The notes under the pieces: model-generated
Databases searched by the model: none
What the model was told of the DNA's origin: nothing
Seen by the model: the letters and a program-made list of their open reading frames with translations, nothing else
NCBI GenBank assembly: GCA_021785495.1
Contig: JAJYFB010000006.1
Span: forward strand, 1-51,652
Reading direction: 5' to 3'
Source of the DNA: Acidobacteriota bacterium
Lineage (GTDB): Bacteria; Acidobacteriota; Terriglobia; Terriglobales; Acidobacteriaceae
Length of the DNA: 51,652 nt
Program-made: the position numbers and the translations under genes
Part shown: positions 43,917 through 51,652 of the stretch, piece by piece
Layout of the letters: every line of letters starts with the position of its first letter
How positions within the stretch are numbered: position 1 is the stretch's first letter

Positions 43917-44366
43917 ATGACGAACGATCCCGTCCTGATCGACAAAATCCTGCGTACCGCGCGCAACATCGCCATTGTCGGAATGAGCGAGAAGCCTTGG
44001 CGCGCCAGCTATCAGGTTGGCCGCTATCTGGACCGGAATGGCTATCGTGTTTTTCCGGTCAACCCCGCGCTAGCGGAAGCGGCCGGAATGCCGTGTTTTG
44101 CGGACCTTGACGCGGCCCAGCGCGCGGCCCGCGAGCAAACAGGGCAGGGAATCGACGTTGCCGATGTCTTCCGCGCCCCGGAGCATGTGCCGGTGATCGT
44201 CGACGACGTTATTCGCCTTGGGATTCCGTACCTCTGGCTGCAGGACGAGATCGTTCACGACGAAGCCATCGCCCGCGCCCAGGCGGCTGGCGTTCAGTGC
44301 ATTCAGAACGACTGCATCTTCCGTGAGCACGCCGCCCGGCCGGAGTTGAGTACGAAGCGGAGTTAG
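43917..44366 (+). CDS. CoA-binding protein (YccU-like)
   Basis: 'ARNIAIVGMSEKPWRASYQVGRYLDRNGYRVFPVNP', 'DVFRAPEHVPVIVDDVIRLGIPYLWLQDEIVHDEAIARAQAAGVQCIQNDCIFREH'. Confidence 0.92.
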   Translation: MTNDPVLIDKILRTARNIAIVGMSEKPWRASYQVGRYLDRNGYRVFPVNPALAEAAGMPCFADLDAAQRAAREQTGQGIDVADVFRAPEHVPVIVDDVIRLGIPYLWLQDEIVHDEAIARAQAAGVQCIQNDCIFREHAARPELSTKRS

Positions 44367-44591
44367 CGCGCTGGCGGAGTCAGGCTGGTGGCGAGTTGGG
44401 AACTTCGCCGCATACCCAGGAAATGACGCGGGCGCGGACAAACGGAGCCGCAAACCGAGTCGCAAACTGAGTCGATGGAGCCGCGGATGCTTTTTGCAGG
44501 CCATCGCTTACCGCCTCTGCGCGGGATGATCGCTGCATCCTTCGTCCTTTACACTGAGTCCAACTGCGAGGAGTCTGCTTTTTTGCCTGCC

Positions 44592-46745
44592 ATGCGCCGT
44601 TTTCGGTCGATCCTTTCACTCGTCGCTTTGCTCGTTTTCGCGCTGTCGGCCCGCGCCGCCTCGAATGCGGCTGATGCAGCGCATCTGCATGTGCAACTGG
44701 TCTTTCCCCACCGGAGTCTGCAAGCCGGCGGGACGATGCAGGCGGGCCTCTACTTTCAGCTCGAACCGGGCTGGCATGTCTACTGGAAGAATGCGGGCGA
44801 CTCGGGCGAGCCTCCGCGCATGCAATGGACCTTGCCGCCCGGAATCTCGGCCGGCGCCCTCGAATTTCCCGCGCCCGAGCGGCTGCCGCTTGGGCCGTTG
44901 ATGGATTTCGGCTACGAAAATGAGGTTTTGTTCCCGTTCACCGTTCAGTCCGCGGCAAAAACCAAGGCCGGCCCGGCGGTTTTGCGCGCGCAGGTGAACT
45001 GGCTGGTCTGCCGCGATGTGTGCATTCCCGGCAAAGCCGCGCTCGAAGAGCCGATCGATGTGACGGCTGGGCCGTCGGCCGCAAGCGCGATCTCGTCCGG
45101 CGATCGGCAGCTTTGGCGGCGGCTGGCCAACCGGCTTCCGCAGCCACTGCCCGCAGGCGACGAGGCTGTCTTCGCGCCCACGCCTGCCGGTTTTCTGCTC
45201 GCCGTCTCGACCGGACGCCGCGAAACCCAGGCCGCGTTTTTCCCCGCCGAGGAAGACCTCCTCGACAATCCCGCGCCGCAAACCGTGACGCCCACGGCCC
45301 ATGGCCTGATCCTCACGCTGAAGAAGGATGCGAATTTGACCTCCGCGCCCGTCCATTTGCAGGGCGTACTCGAGCTGGCGGGTGGCCGCAACTACCAGTT
45401 GGACGCCCTGCGCGGGGCGATCGCTGCGCCAGCCTCTGCCGGAGGCGGCGCATTGGCCGGAATGGCCGGAATGGAAACGACGGGCAGAGCCGCTTCGGCT
45501 TTTTTCTTTGCGGCTCTGGCCGGCTCGGCCCTCTTCGCTTTTCTGGGCGGCCTGCTCCTCAACTTGATGCCGTGCGTGTTTCCCGTGCTGTTTTTGAAAG
45601 GTCTCGCGCTCGTCAATTCAGGTGGCGAGCAGCGGCACAAGCTGCGCCGGCACGGCCTCGTTTACACGGCCGGCATCCTCGTTTCCTTCTGGGCTCTGGT
45701 GGCCGTGCTGCTTGGCTTGCGCGCCGCTGGAGCCACGCTCGGCTGGGGCTTCCAGTTCCAGTCGCCGGTCTTTCTGATGGTTTTGGCCGGAGTTTTGTTC
45801 TTCCTCGGCCTCTCGCTCGCCGGGCAGTTCGAGATCGGTCTCTCGCTTACCGGCGCGGGCGGGACGCTGGCGGCAAAACAAGGCTACGCGGGCAGCTTTT
45901 TCACGGGCGTTCTGGCCGTCGTCGTGGCCACGCCCTGCACGGCGCCCTTCATGGGTGCGGCCCTCGGCTACGCGCTGGCTGAACCGGCCGCCGTCACCTT
46001 CGCCATCTTCACCGCGCTCGCGCTGGGACTGGCCGCGCCCTACGTCGCGCTGACCCTCCAGCCCGCCTGGACGCGGCTTTTGCCCCGGCCCGGAGCATGG
46101 ATGGAGATTCTCAAGCAGGCGGTCTCCGTTCCGGTTTTCGCCACGGTCATCTGGCTGGCTTGGGTCGTCGCCGAAGCCTACGGCGCGGCGCTTGTCGCGG
46201 CGCTGCTCGCCGTTTTCCTGCTGCTCTCAATTGCCGGATGGTTCCTCGGCCGTGCGCCGGGCCGCCGTTGGGCGGGGATCGTCGCCGCGCTTCTGCTTGT
46301 CGCCGCGCTCGCCGCCTGCATGGTTGCGCCGCGCGTGCTCGCCGGCTCGCCGGCCGGAACGCAAAACTCCTCCGTAAGCTCCGCCGCGTGGCGACCGTGG
46401 TCGGCCGAAGCCGTTGAGCGTGCCCGCGCCGCTGGGCAGCCGGTCTTTGTCGATTTCACCGCCGGATGGTGCCTGAGCTGCCAGGCCAATGAGCGCGTCG
46501 CACTCGGCCGGCCCGAGGTGATGCGCGCCTTCGCCGCGAAAAACGTAGCTCTTTTCAAGGCCGACTGGACCCGCGAAGACCCCGCCGTTACGCAGGCGCT
46601 GACCGCGCTCGGCCGCAGCGGCGTTCCCGTCTACGCGCTTTATGCGCCCGGCGCGTCCGCGCCCACGCTTCTGTCGCAGGTGCTCACGCCCGGCCTCGTT
46701 CTGGACGCGATCGACAAGCTGCCTCCGGCCAAAGCCGCGCCATAG
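44592..46745 (+). CDS. dsbD: DsbD-family protein-disulfide reductase
   Basis: N-terminal DsbD-alpha region ('NWLVCRDVCIPGKAAL'), membrane domain 'NLMPCVFPVLFLKGLALV' and 'VVATPCTAPFMGAALGYAL', C-terminal thioredoxin 'FVDFTAGWCLSCQANERVAL'. Confidence 0.93.
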   Translation: MRRFRSILSLVALLVFALSARAASNAADAAHLHVQLVFPHRSLQAGGTMQAGLYFQLEPGWHVYWKNAGDSGEPPRMQWTLPPGISAGALEFPAPERLPLGPLMDFGYENEVLFPFTVQSAAKTKAGPAVLRAQVNWLVCRDVCIPGKAALEEPIDVTAGPSAASAISSGDRQLWRRLANRLPQPLPAGDEAVFAPTPAGFLLAVSTGRRETQAAFFPAEEDLLDNPAPQTVTPTAHGLILTLKKDANLTSAPVHLQGVLELAGGRNYQLDALRGAIAAPASAGGGALAGMAGMETTGRAASAFFFAALAGSALFAFLGGLLLNLMPCVFPVLFLKGLALVNSGGEQRHKLRRHGLVYTAGILVSFWALVAVLLGLRAAGATLGWGFQFQSPVFLMVLAGVLFFLGLSLAGQFEIGLSLTGAGGTLAAKQGYAGSFFTGVLAVVVATPCTAPFMGAALGYALAEPAAVTFAIFTALALGLAAPYVALTLQPAWTRLLPRPGAWMEILKQAVSVPVFATVIWLAWVVAEAYGAALVAALLAVFLLLSIAGWFLGRAPGRRWAGIVAALLLVAALAACMVAPRVLAGSPAGTQNSSVSSAAWRPWSAEAVERARAAGQPVFVDFTAGWCLSCQANERVALGRPEVMRAFAAKNVALFKADWTREDPAVTQALTALGRSGVPVYALYAPGASAPTLLSQVLTPGLVLDAIDKLPPAKAAP

Positions 46746-46813
46746 CGTCGCAAAGCGCAAGGGGCTGAGAGCTTTTTGCCTTGTGCTGTCGTGCGATCGA
46801 GTAGGAGCCGGCG

Positions 46814-47017
46814 ATGGCGCAGATTCTGCTGCGTAACTTGAGCGAGAGAACGAAAAGCCATGTTCAGCGGCGCGCGAAACGGAATGGCCGCAGCAGGGAG
46901 CGCGACACCGACGAGCGCGACACGAGGATCGCCGACATCGTTCTGGCCACGCGCGCCACGCGCGACGAAAAACACTTCGAGGAGATCGCCCGGCCGGTCG
47001 TCAATTCCTGGAGATAG
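46814..47017 (+). pseudogene. Putative toxin-antitoxin scar: FitA-like RHH antitoxin N-terminus fused to FitB/VapC-like toxin C-terminus
   Basis: 'MAQILLRNLSERTKSHVQRRAKRNGRS' resembles an RHH antitoxin start; 'DTRIADIVLATRATRDEKHFEEIARPVVNSW' resembles the last part of a PIN toxin. Confidence 0.55.
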
Positions 47018-47112
47018 GGCCCTGGCGATAGGGTGCGGAGCCGGACATTGCCTTGCGTGCGATCGTCCGCTCAAGCGTCGTGGCGGCGGCTTCTTGCGGC
47101 CGCTCTGCATCG

Positions 47113-47146
47113 CGCAAAAAAAACGGCCCCCGTTTCAACGGGGGCC
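47113..47146 (-). terminator. Rho-independent terminator of the OmpA-like gene
   Basis: Minus strand: GGCCCCCGTT-GA-AACGGGGGCC followed by GTTTTTTTT. Confidence 0.9.
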
Positions 47147-47250
47147 AAGTTGCCTTGGTTCTCTCGCGGAGCGAGAGCTTGGTAGGCGGCCAGCCGGTGC
47201 AGAGACCGTTGGCGCCGGAGCGGGACCATCCATCTGCGTGAATCCAGCGT

Positions 47251-48111
47251 TTACGGCTGCCCCGCGCCCGTGGCGGCAGTTGCGCTCTGGGGGGACGCAT
47301 CTGCCCTGGCCGCCAAACTGTTTTCCATCAGCCGCAGGTGCACGAGGCTCTTGTGCTCCGGCTTCTGGTCTTCACCGCCAGCCGCCTGCTGGGCATTGCC
47401 TAGCGCCACGGCGTGCATGCGGTAGATGGGAATCTGGTGCTTCGTTACGAGATAGCGCTCCACCGCTTCGGCCAGCCGCTGCGAACGCTCCATGCCGGCG
47501 CTGCCTGCAATCGGCGCATAGGCCGTGATCTCGATCACGTAGCCTTCGCGGCCGGTCAGGCCGGTGGCCAGCGTATCCAGTTGGGTGCGCGATTCGTCGG
47601 TCAGCTCCGCGGTCGCGCCATGGAAGCCGAGGTCGAGCGCGGAAACCTGCTGATACTGATCGAGGCCGTTGACGGTCGCGCTCAGTTGATCGACGTGGCT
47701 GGCGGCTTGCTGCGCGGTGTTGCCGGCGTTGGTTGCGGTCTGATTGGCCGAGTTTGCCGTCGCTGCCGCGGCATCGGCCGCCGACTGCGCCTTCGCGATG
47801 CCTGCCTGCGCCCTGGAGTTCACATCCTCAATCTGGTGCGCATTCCGGGCATTGATCTCGTCGAGTTCCGAGAGACGGTCGTCGATGGGGGTGGTCTGCT
47901 TCTTCACCCACTTCTTGCTGGCGAAGGGATTGATGCGGCCCCAGAAGCCCTCTTTTTGCGGGGTCTTCAGCGGCTGCATGGTACCAGCCGAAGGCTGCTG
48001 TGGCGCTGTGGAAGGTTGCGCCTGCTGCGCCCACACCGGAAATGCCGTGGCGGAGGCCAGCACAAGAACTGCAAGGCGGCGGGATTGGAGAACAACGCAT
48101 TGCGATCTCAT
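47251..48111 (-). CDS. OmpA-like domain outer-membrane/periplasmic protein
   Basis: Signal peptide; Ala-rich coiled region 'AQSAADAAAATANSANQTATNAGNTAQQAASHVD'; C-terminal 'TDESRTQLDTLATGLTGREGYVIEITAYAPIAGSAGMERSQRLAEAVERYLVTKHQIPIYRMHAVALG'. Confidence 0.8.
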   Translation of the reverse strand: MRSQCVVLQSRRLAVLVLASATAFPVWAQQAQPSTAPQQPSAGTMQPLKTPQKEGFWGRINPFASKKWVKKQTTPIDDRLSELDEINARNAHQIEDVNSRAQAGIAKAQSAADAAAATANSANQTATNAGNTAQQAASHVDQLSATVNGLDQYQQVSALDLGFHGATAELTDESRTQLDTLATGLTGREGYVIEITAYAPIAGSAGMERSQRLAEAVERYLVTKHQIPIYRMHAVALGNAQQAAGGEDQKPEHKSLVHLRLMENSLAARADASPQSATAATGAGQP

Positions 48112-48426
48112 CGATTTGCCCCTTTCTTTCGTAGCCGGAAGCCTGAACTTGGGCGTCCGGGTGGGCCGTTTGACCGGCTCGCCTTGATGAATTGCACGAC
48201 GCGAGCCAAACCCCCCATCGGCGCGAACGGAATCTGTATTGCATTGAATCGAAAATAGATATTAAGTCCGCGCGCGCTGGAAAGCTCGCCAGTTTCCTGC
48301 GGCGGCTCGCAGTGGAACCGTGTAAATTATGCACGACTCGGTAGTTTCTACATGGAAAAGACGGGTCCAGCCCATCGGAAGGGTTCGGATCGGCACGGCA
48401 GGCATGGAAGGGAGGATGCGGACGCA

Positions 48427-48470
48427 GGGATGGCTGGATGCAGGCGCGGGGATGGCTGGATGCAGGCGCG
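48427..48470. repeat. Two-copy 22-bp tandem duplication
   Basis: GGGATGGCTGGATGCAGGCGCG x2, exact. Confidence 0.92.
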
Positions 48471-48498
48471 GGGGGCGGATCGAATCGATGCGGGCGGG

Positions 48499-49020
48499 CT
48501 ACCGGGTTTCGACGTGGACGATCCGCAGGGTTGGGTATGCGCCGTTCCACTGGTTGGGAACGGCGTCGAAGACCAGGCGGAAATCCTGCCGGCCGCCGGG
48601 TTGGAGCGGAGCCGCCGAGACCGGTTCGAGATCGACATACGGTTGGCGGGTGCGGACCAGCCGCAGCGGCTGGGTCTCATTCCAGGCGACCTCGCCGGCC
48701 GCATCGCGAAAGAGCACCTGAACGTCAATTGCCGTCACGGTGCGGCTGCCCTGGTTCGCAAGCTGGCCGTCAAGGTAGGTGACCTTGCCGCCTGAGAGGC
48801 TTGCCGACTCGCTCATGGCCAGGCTGCCGATGGCAAGTTGATCGGCATACGGATCGAGAGGCGCCGAGATGGATGTGACCTTCTGCGCCTCCTTGCCGTG
48901 CCTGGAAAACGCGAAAAAGCTGCCCACAACGGCGAAGACGATGGCCGCGGCCACGGTCCAGGGAATCCAGTTTCGCTCGGTGGGTTCTGGTGGACGAACG
49001 AGCTGCGGACCTGTGCTCAC
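48499..49020 (-). CDS. Membrane-anchored protein of unknown function (DUF2393/FxLYD-like)
   Basis: TM 'WIPWTVAAAIVFAVVGSFFAFS'; 'YLDGQLANQGSRTVTAIDVQVLFRDAAGEVAWNETQPL' beta-sandwich-like domain. Confidence 0.65.
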   Translation of the reverse strand: MSTGPQLVRPPEPTERNWIPWTVAAAIVFAVVGSFFAFSRHGKEAQKVTSISAPLDPYADQLAIGSLAMSESASLSGGKVTYLDGQLANQGSRTVTAIDVQVLFRDAAGEVAWNETQPLRLVRTRQPYVDLEPVSAAPLQPGGRQDFRLVFDAVPNQWNGAYPTLRIVHVETR

Positions 49021-49251
49021 GACCGAAATTGTACACCGATGGGTCTGGCGGCAAAAGAAATTCGCGAATTTTCATCGCGTCTTCAACGTTTTCTGGCATC
49101 ATGTTCCCAGTCCATGCGTCTAAATGGACAAGAGAGAAGCGAACCGGCGCGAGAGAAAGCCGGAGTCTGGCAAGCCGGAAGCGGTGCGCTCCAACAGGCG
49201 AGGCCGAAGTTCCGAACCTTATCCCCCCGGATTGTGAAAGGCAGGCCAGTC

Positions 49252-49401
49252 ATGCACACGAACACGAACACCGTTGCGGGCACGCCGCCCGCAGTCGCGT
49301 CCACCCCCTCCCGGCTGGCCCCCGGTTCCGAACGGGCCTATCGCGGCCTGACCGTCGCCTTCATGGTCCTTTTGCTGGCCAGCCTCTGGCTGTTCCGGTA
49401 A
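49252..49401 (+). CDS. Small single-TM protein (49 aa)
   Basis: MHTNTNTVAGTPPAVASTPSRLAPGSERAYRGLTVAFMVLLLASLWLFR. Confidence 0.45.
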   Translation: MHTNTNTVAGTPPAVASTPSRLAPGSERAYRGLTVAFMVLLLASLWLFR

Positions 49402-49509
49402 GAGCGGCGTTCGCGCTTTTCGGCTGGAATATGGCTTGCCGAAGGGCGCGTGTGAACGCCTGTGCCTCGTGCAGTTTTCCTCTTGGGCTGCGTTGGCCGC
49501 AGCCTTCGA

Positions 49510-50268
49510 TCAGCCGAAACGAGCACGTTTGATGCCCGTCTGTCGAATGTCCTTGCCGTTCATGCGCACGCGGATGCACATCTCGGCCAACCGCGAGAGC
49601 ATCCGGTCGCCGATGCGGTCGCCGAGCGAAGGCTCGCGCGCCGCACGCTGTTCGTCGCTCAGGTTGCCGGCGGCAGCCGGAAGATCGGCATAATTTGTGG
49701 TGATGATCGTCGAACGATTGTCGTTATAGCGCGAGTTCAGGATCAGCGCCACCGTGTCCCAAACCCATTCATTGGGCTTTTGCGCGCCCAGGTCGTCGAG
49801 CACAAGCACCTCGGCGTTGAAGATCGGCTGCAACAGCTCCAGTTCGGTGGTGCGGACCTCCGGGTTGTAGCTGTTTTGAATGCTCTTGAGCAGCTCCCGG
49901 TAGTCGCAAAACAGGCCCTTGACGCCGCGTTCATGCACCAGCCGCTTCAGCACGCCGACGGCCAGGTGCGTTTTGCCCACGCCCATCGACCCCACGAAGA
50001 GCAGCCCTTTGCCGGCAGTGCCCACCGGGTACTCGTCGACGAAACGCCGCGCGGTCAGCAGTGCTTCGTTGAGCGAGCGGTCGGCCTCGTGATAGATCTC
50101 GAAGGTATCGAGGGCGCACTCGCGGTAGCGCGTCGGGATGCGCGCTGCTTGGATGCGCCTCCGCTCGCGCTCGGATTCCTGACAGGCGCAGGCCCGGCTC
50201 ACCCAGTTGCCCTGGGCGTCGAGCGAGCGCACCAAGCCCGTGCCATTGCAGATCGAACAATCGCTCAT
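49510..50268 (-). CDS. DnaC/IstB-like AAA+ ATPase (helicase-loader type) with N-terminal Cys-rich motif
   Basis: 'CSICNGTGLV...ACACQ', Walker A 'LLFVGSMGVGKTHLAVGVLK', Walker B 'AEVLVLDDLGAQK', sensor 'RSTIITTNY'. Confidence 0.9.
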   Translation of the reverse strand: MSDCSICNGTGLVRSLDAQGNWVSRACACQESERERRRIQAARIPTRYRECALDTFEIYHEADRSLNEALLTARRFVDEYPVGTAGKGLLFVGSMGVGKTHLAVGVLKRLVHERGVKGLFCDYRELLKSIQNSYNPEVRTTELELLQPIFNAEVLVLDDLGAQKPNEWVWDTVALILNSRYNDNRSTIITTNYADLPAAAGNLSDEQRAAREPSLGDRIGDRMLSRLAEMCIRVRMNGKDIRQTGIKRARFG

Positions 50269-50307
50269 TCCGTATTCCAGCCTATCGCACGCGGCCTGCC
50301 TCTGGTT

Positions 50308-51652
50308 TCAGCGGCCAAAGAGTCCCTTGAGCGAACCGAGGGATTTTTTCGAGCCGGAGTTGCCGAACAGGCCACCGACGGCCTGCTTGAGCATCGCGCC
50401 CACTTGAACATGGATCGACGGATGGGACGCGGTTCCCGTGATGGTGAGGGGAATGCCGCCGCCGCTTGCGCCGGACGCCGATCCGGAGGACGAGGAACCG
50501 GACGAGCGGCCGAAGAGACTGCCGAGGGAGCCGGTTCCCTTCGAAAGGTCGCCGCCCAGCGCCGAAAGCGCGGCGATCTTCGCCTTTAGTTGAAAGTTGA
50601 GGTCGCTGGACGGAGAGACCGTGCCGTCTCCGGTGGCGCTGCCGATGCGCGGCACCTCGGCGTCGATATTCGCGAAGCTGGTTCCTTGCGGCGAGTTGTT
50701 CACCTCCGCGTAGAGCTTTTGAATCTCCGTGCCGCCCGAAGTGCCATCGATGGGATGAATGCCCTGAATCTGCCCGCCCAGGTCGAAACCGGCGAGCTGG
50801 CTGTTGTCGAGTTCGATGGGGCCGGCGATGGTGAGGGCGTTGACCGGGCCGGTGACGGCCAGATGGGCGTCGATCGTGCCGCCCCTCAACTGCGAGCCGC
50901 TTGGCAGCACGACGCCGGCGGCCGGCAGCAGTTGCTCCACCTGATCGACCGGCAGATGGGGAGCGTCGAGACGCAGATTGAGAACCGGTTCCGCGCCATC
51001 GTGGCGGAAGCTGCCGGCCATGTGCGCAGCCACGCCGCCGGTGGCGATGGCGATGTCGTTGACCTGGCCGGTGCGCGTGGCGAGATCGTCGGCGAGGTTG
51101 AAGCCGATCTCGACCGGGTTGGGCGCAGGCGTGCCGTTGCGCGCCAGCTTGAGCTGCGAAGCGGTGGCCTTGCCGGCGGTGGCCAGTTTTCCGCTCTGCG
51201 ATTGCAGATGGGCGTCGAAGTCAGCCAGCATCGAGATGCCGTCGTCCGGCTGAATTGCGCCGGCCGCCACCGGGTCGAAGTGCTGGATGGAGAGCGTCGC
51301 CGTAAAGGGCGTCAGCGAGGTGTCGTCGAGCGCCAGCGGCCCGGCCGAGCCTTTCAGGTGCAGCGAGCCGCCGCCGGCGACCTTCAACGAGAGCGCGAAG
51401 GGGAAAGACCGGGAGATCGAGAGATCGCGGACGGTCAGATTCACATCGCTGCACCGGAAGGGGTTGCCGGCCGCGGGCAGCGAGGAGAGTTCGGCGCTGC
51501 CGTTTTCGATCTTCAACTCGCTGACGGTGAGCGCGGGCAGCACGCCGCCGGATGGTTCGGTTGGCGGGGCTGTTGGTTGCGACGGCGTTCCGCCCAGCGA
51601 GGAAAAGTTCCAGCGGCCGTTGGCGGCGTGGATGAGCCGGATCGACGGCGAC
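50308..51652 (-). CDS. AsmA family protein, 5'-truncated by the window edge
   Basis: 'LTVSELKIENGSAEL', 'PVNALTIAGPIELDNSQLAGFDLGGQIQGI', Gly/Ser-rich C-terminus. Frame is open to the window end. Confidence 0.75.
   Translation of the reverse strand, partial: SPSIRLIHAANGRWNFSSLGGTPSQPTAPPTEPSGGVLPALTVSELKIENGSAELSSLPAAGNPFRCSDVNLTVRDLSISRSFPFALSLKVAGGGSLHLKGSAGPLALDDTSLTPFTATLSIQHFDPVAAGAIQPDDGISMLADFDAHLQSQSGKLATAGKATASQLKLARNGTPAPNPVEIGFNLADDLATRTGQVNDIAIATGGVAAHMAGSFRHDGAEPVLNLRLDAPHLPVDQVEQLLPAAGVVLPSGSQLRGGTIDAHLAVTGPVNALTIAGPIELDNSQLAGFDLGGQIQGIHPIDGTSGGTEIQKLYAEVNNSPQGTSFANIDAEVPRIGSATGDGTVSPSSDLNFQLKAKIAALSALGGDLSKGTGSLGSLFGRSSGSSSSGSASGASGGGIPLTITGTASHPSIHVQVGAMLKQAVGGLFGNSGSKKSLGSLKGLFGR

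Noticed and set aside
1-51652. CRISPR arrays, rRNA and tRNA genes
   Set aside because: No regularly spaced repeats and no recognisable rRNA or tRNA sequence seen; confirmation needs tRNAscan-SE, Infernal and a CRISPR finder.

Overview
The window is high-GC, gene-dense bacterial chromosomal DNA. Acidobacteriota-like ancestry is an inference from gene content (CRTAC1/ASPIC proteins, Oar-like TonB-dependent receptors, Ig-repeat proteins). I support about 45 protein-coding genes. I saw no rRNA, tRNA or CRISPR array by eye. Main content: (1) a respiratory operon at 18.69-27.69 kb: type-1 cupredoxin, GltD-like FAD/Fe-S oxidoreductase, Rieske protein, b6-type cytochrome b, subunit IV-like cytochrome b, octaheme membrane cytochrome c, Ig-fold monoheme lipoprotein and a fused monoheme-porin. 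It is preceded by a perfect TGTGA-N6-TCACA palindrome and has strong stem-loops in two of its gaps. This is the best candidate for an undescribed system, possibly a route linking the quinone pool, NAD(P)H and the outer membrane. (2) A carbohydrate sensing/utilisation locus at 28.6-42.2 kb: GH5, response regulator, histidine kinase, orphan sugar-binding lipoprotein, TonB receptor, GH43 and an MGH1/GH63-like glycosidase. (3) A 78-bp MITE-like element with perfect 16-bp terminal inverted repeats and a 10-bp target duplication (12346-12443). (4) A small ORF at 46814-47017 that looks like an antitoxin/toxin deletion scar. (5) prfB with the programmed +1 frameshift. Family calls come from motif recognition in the translations; no database search was run.
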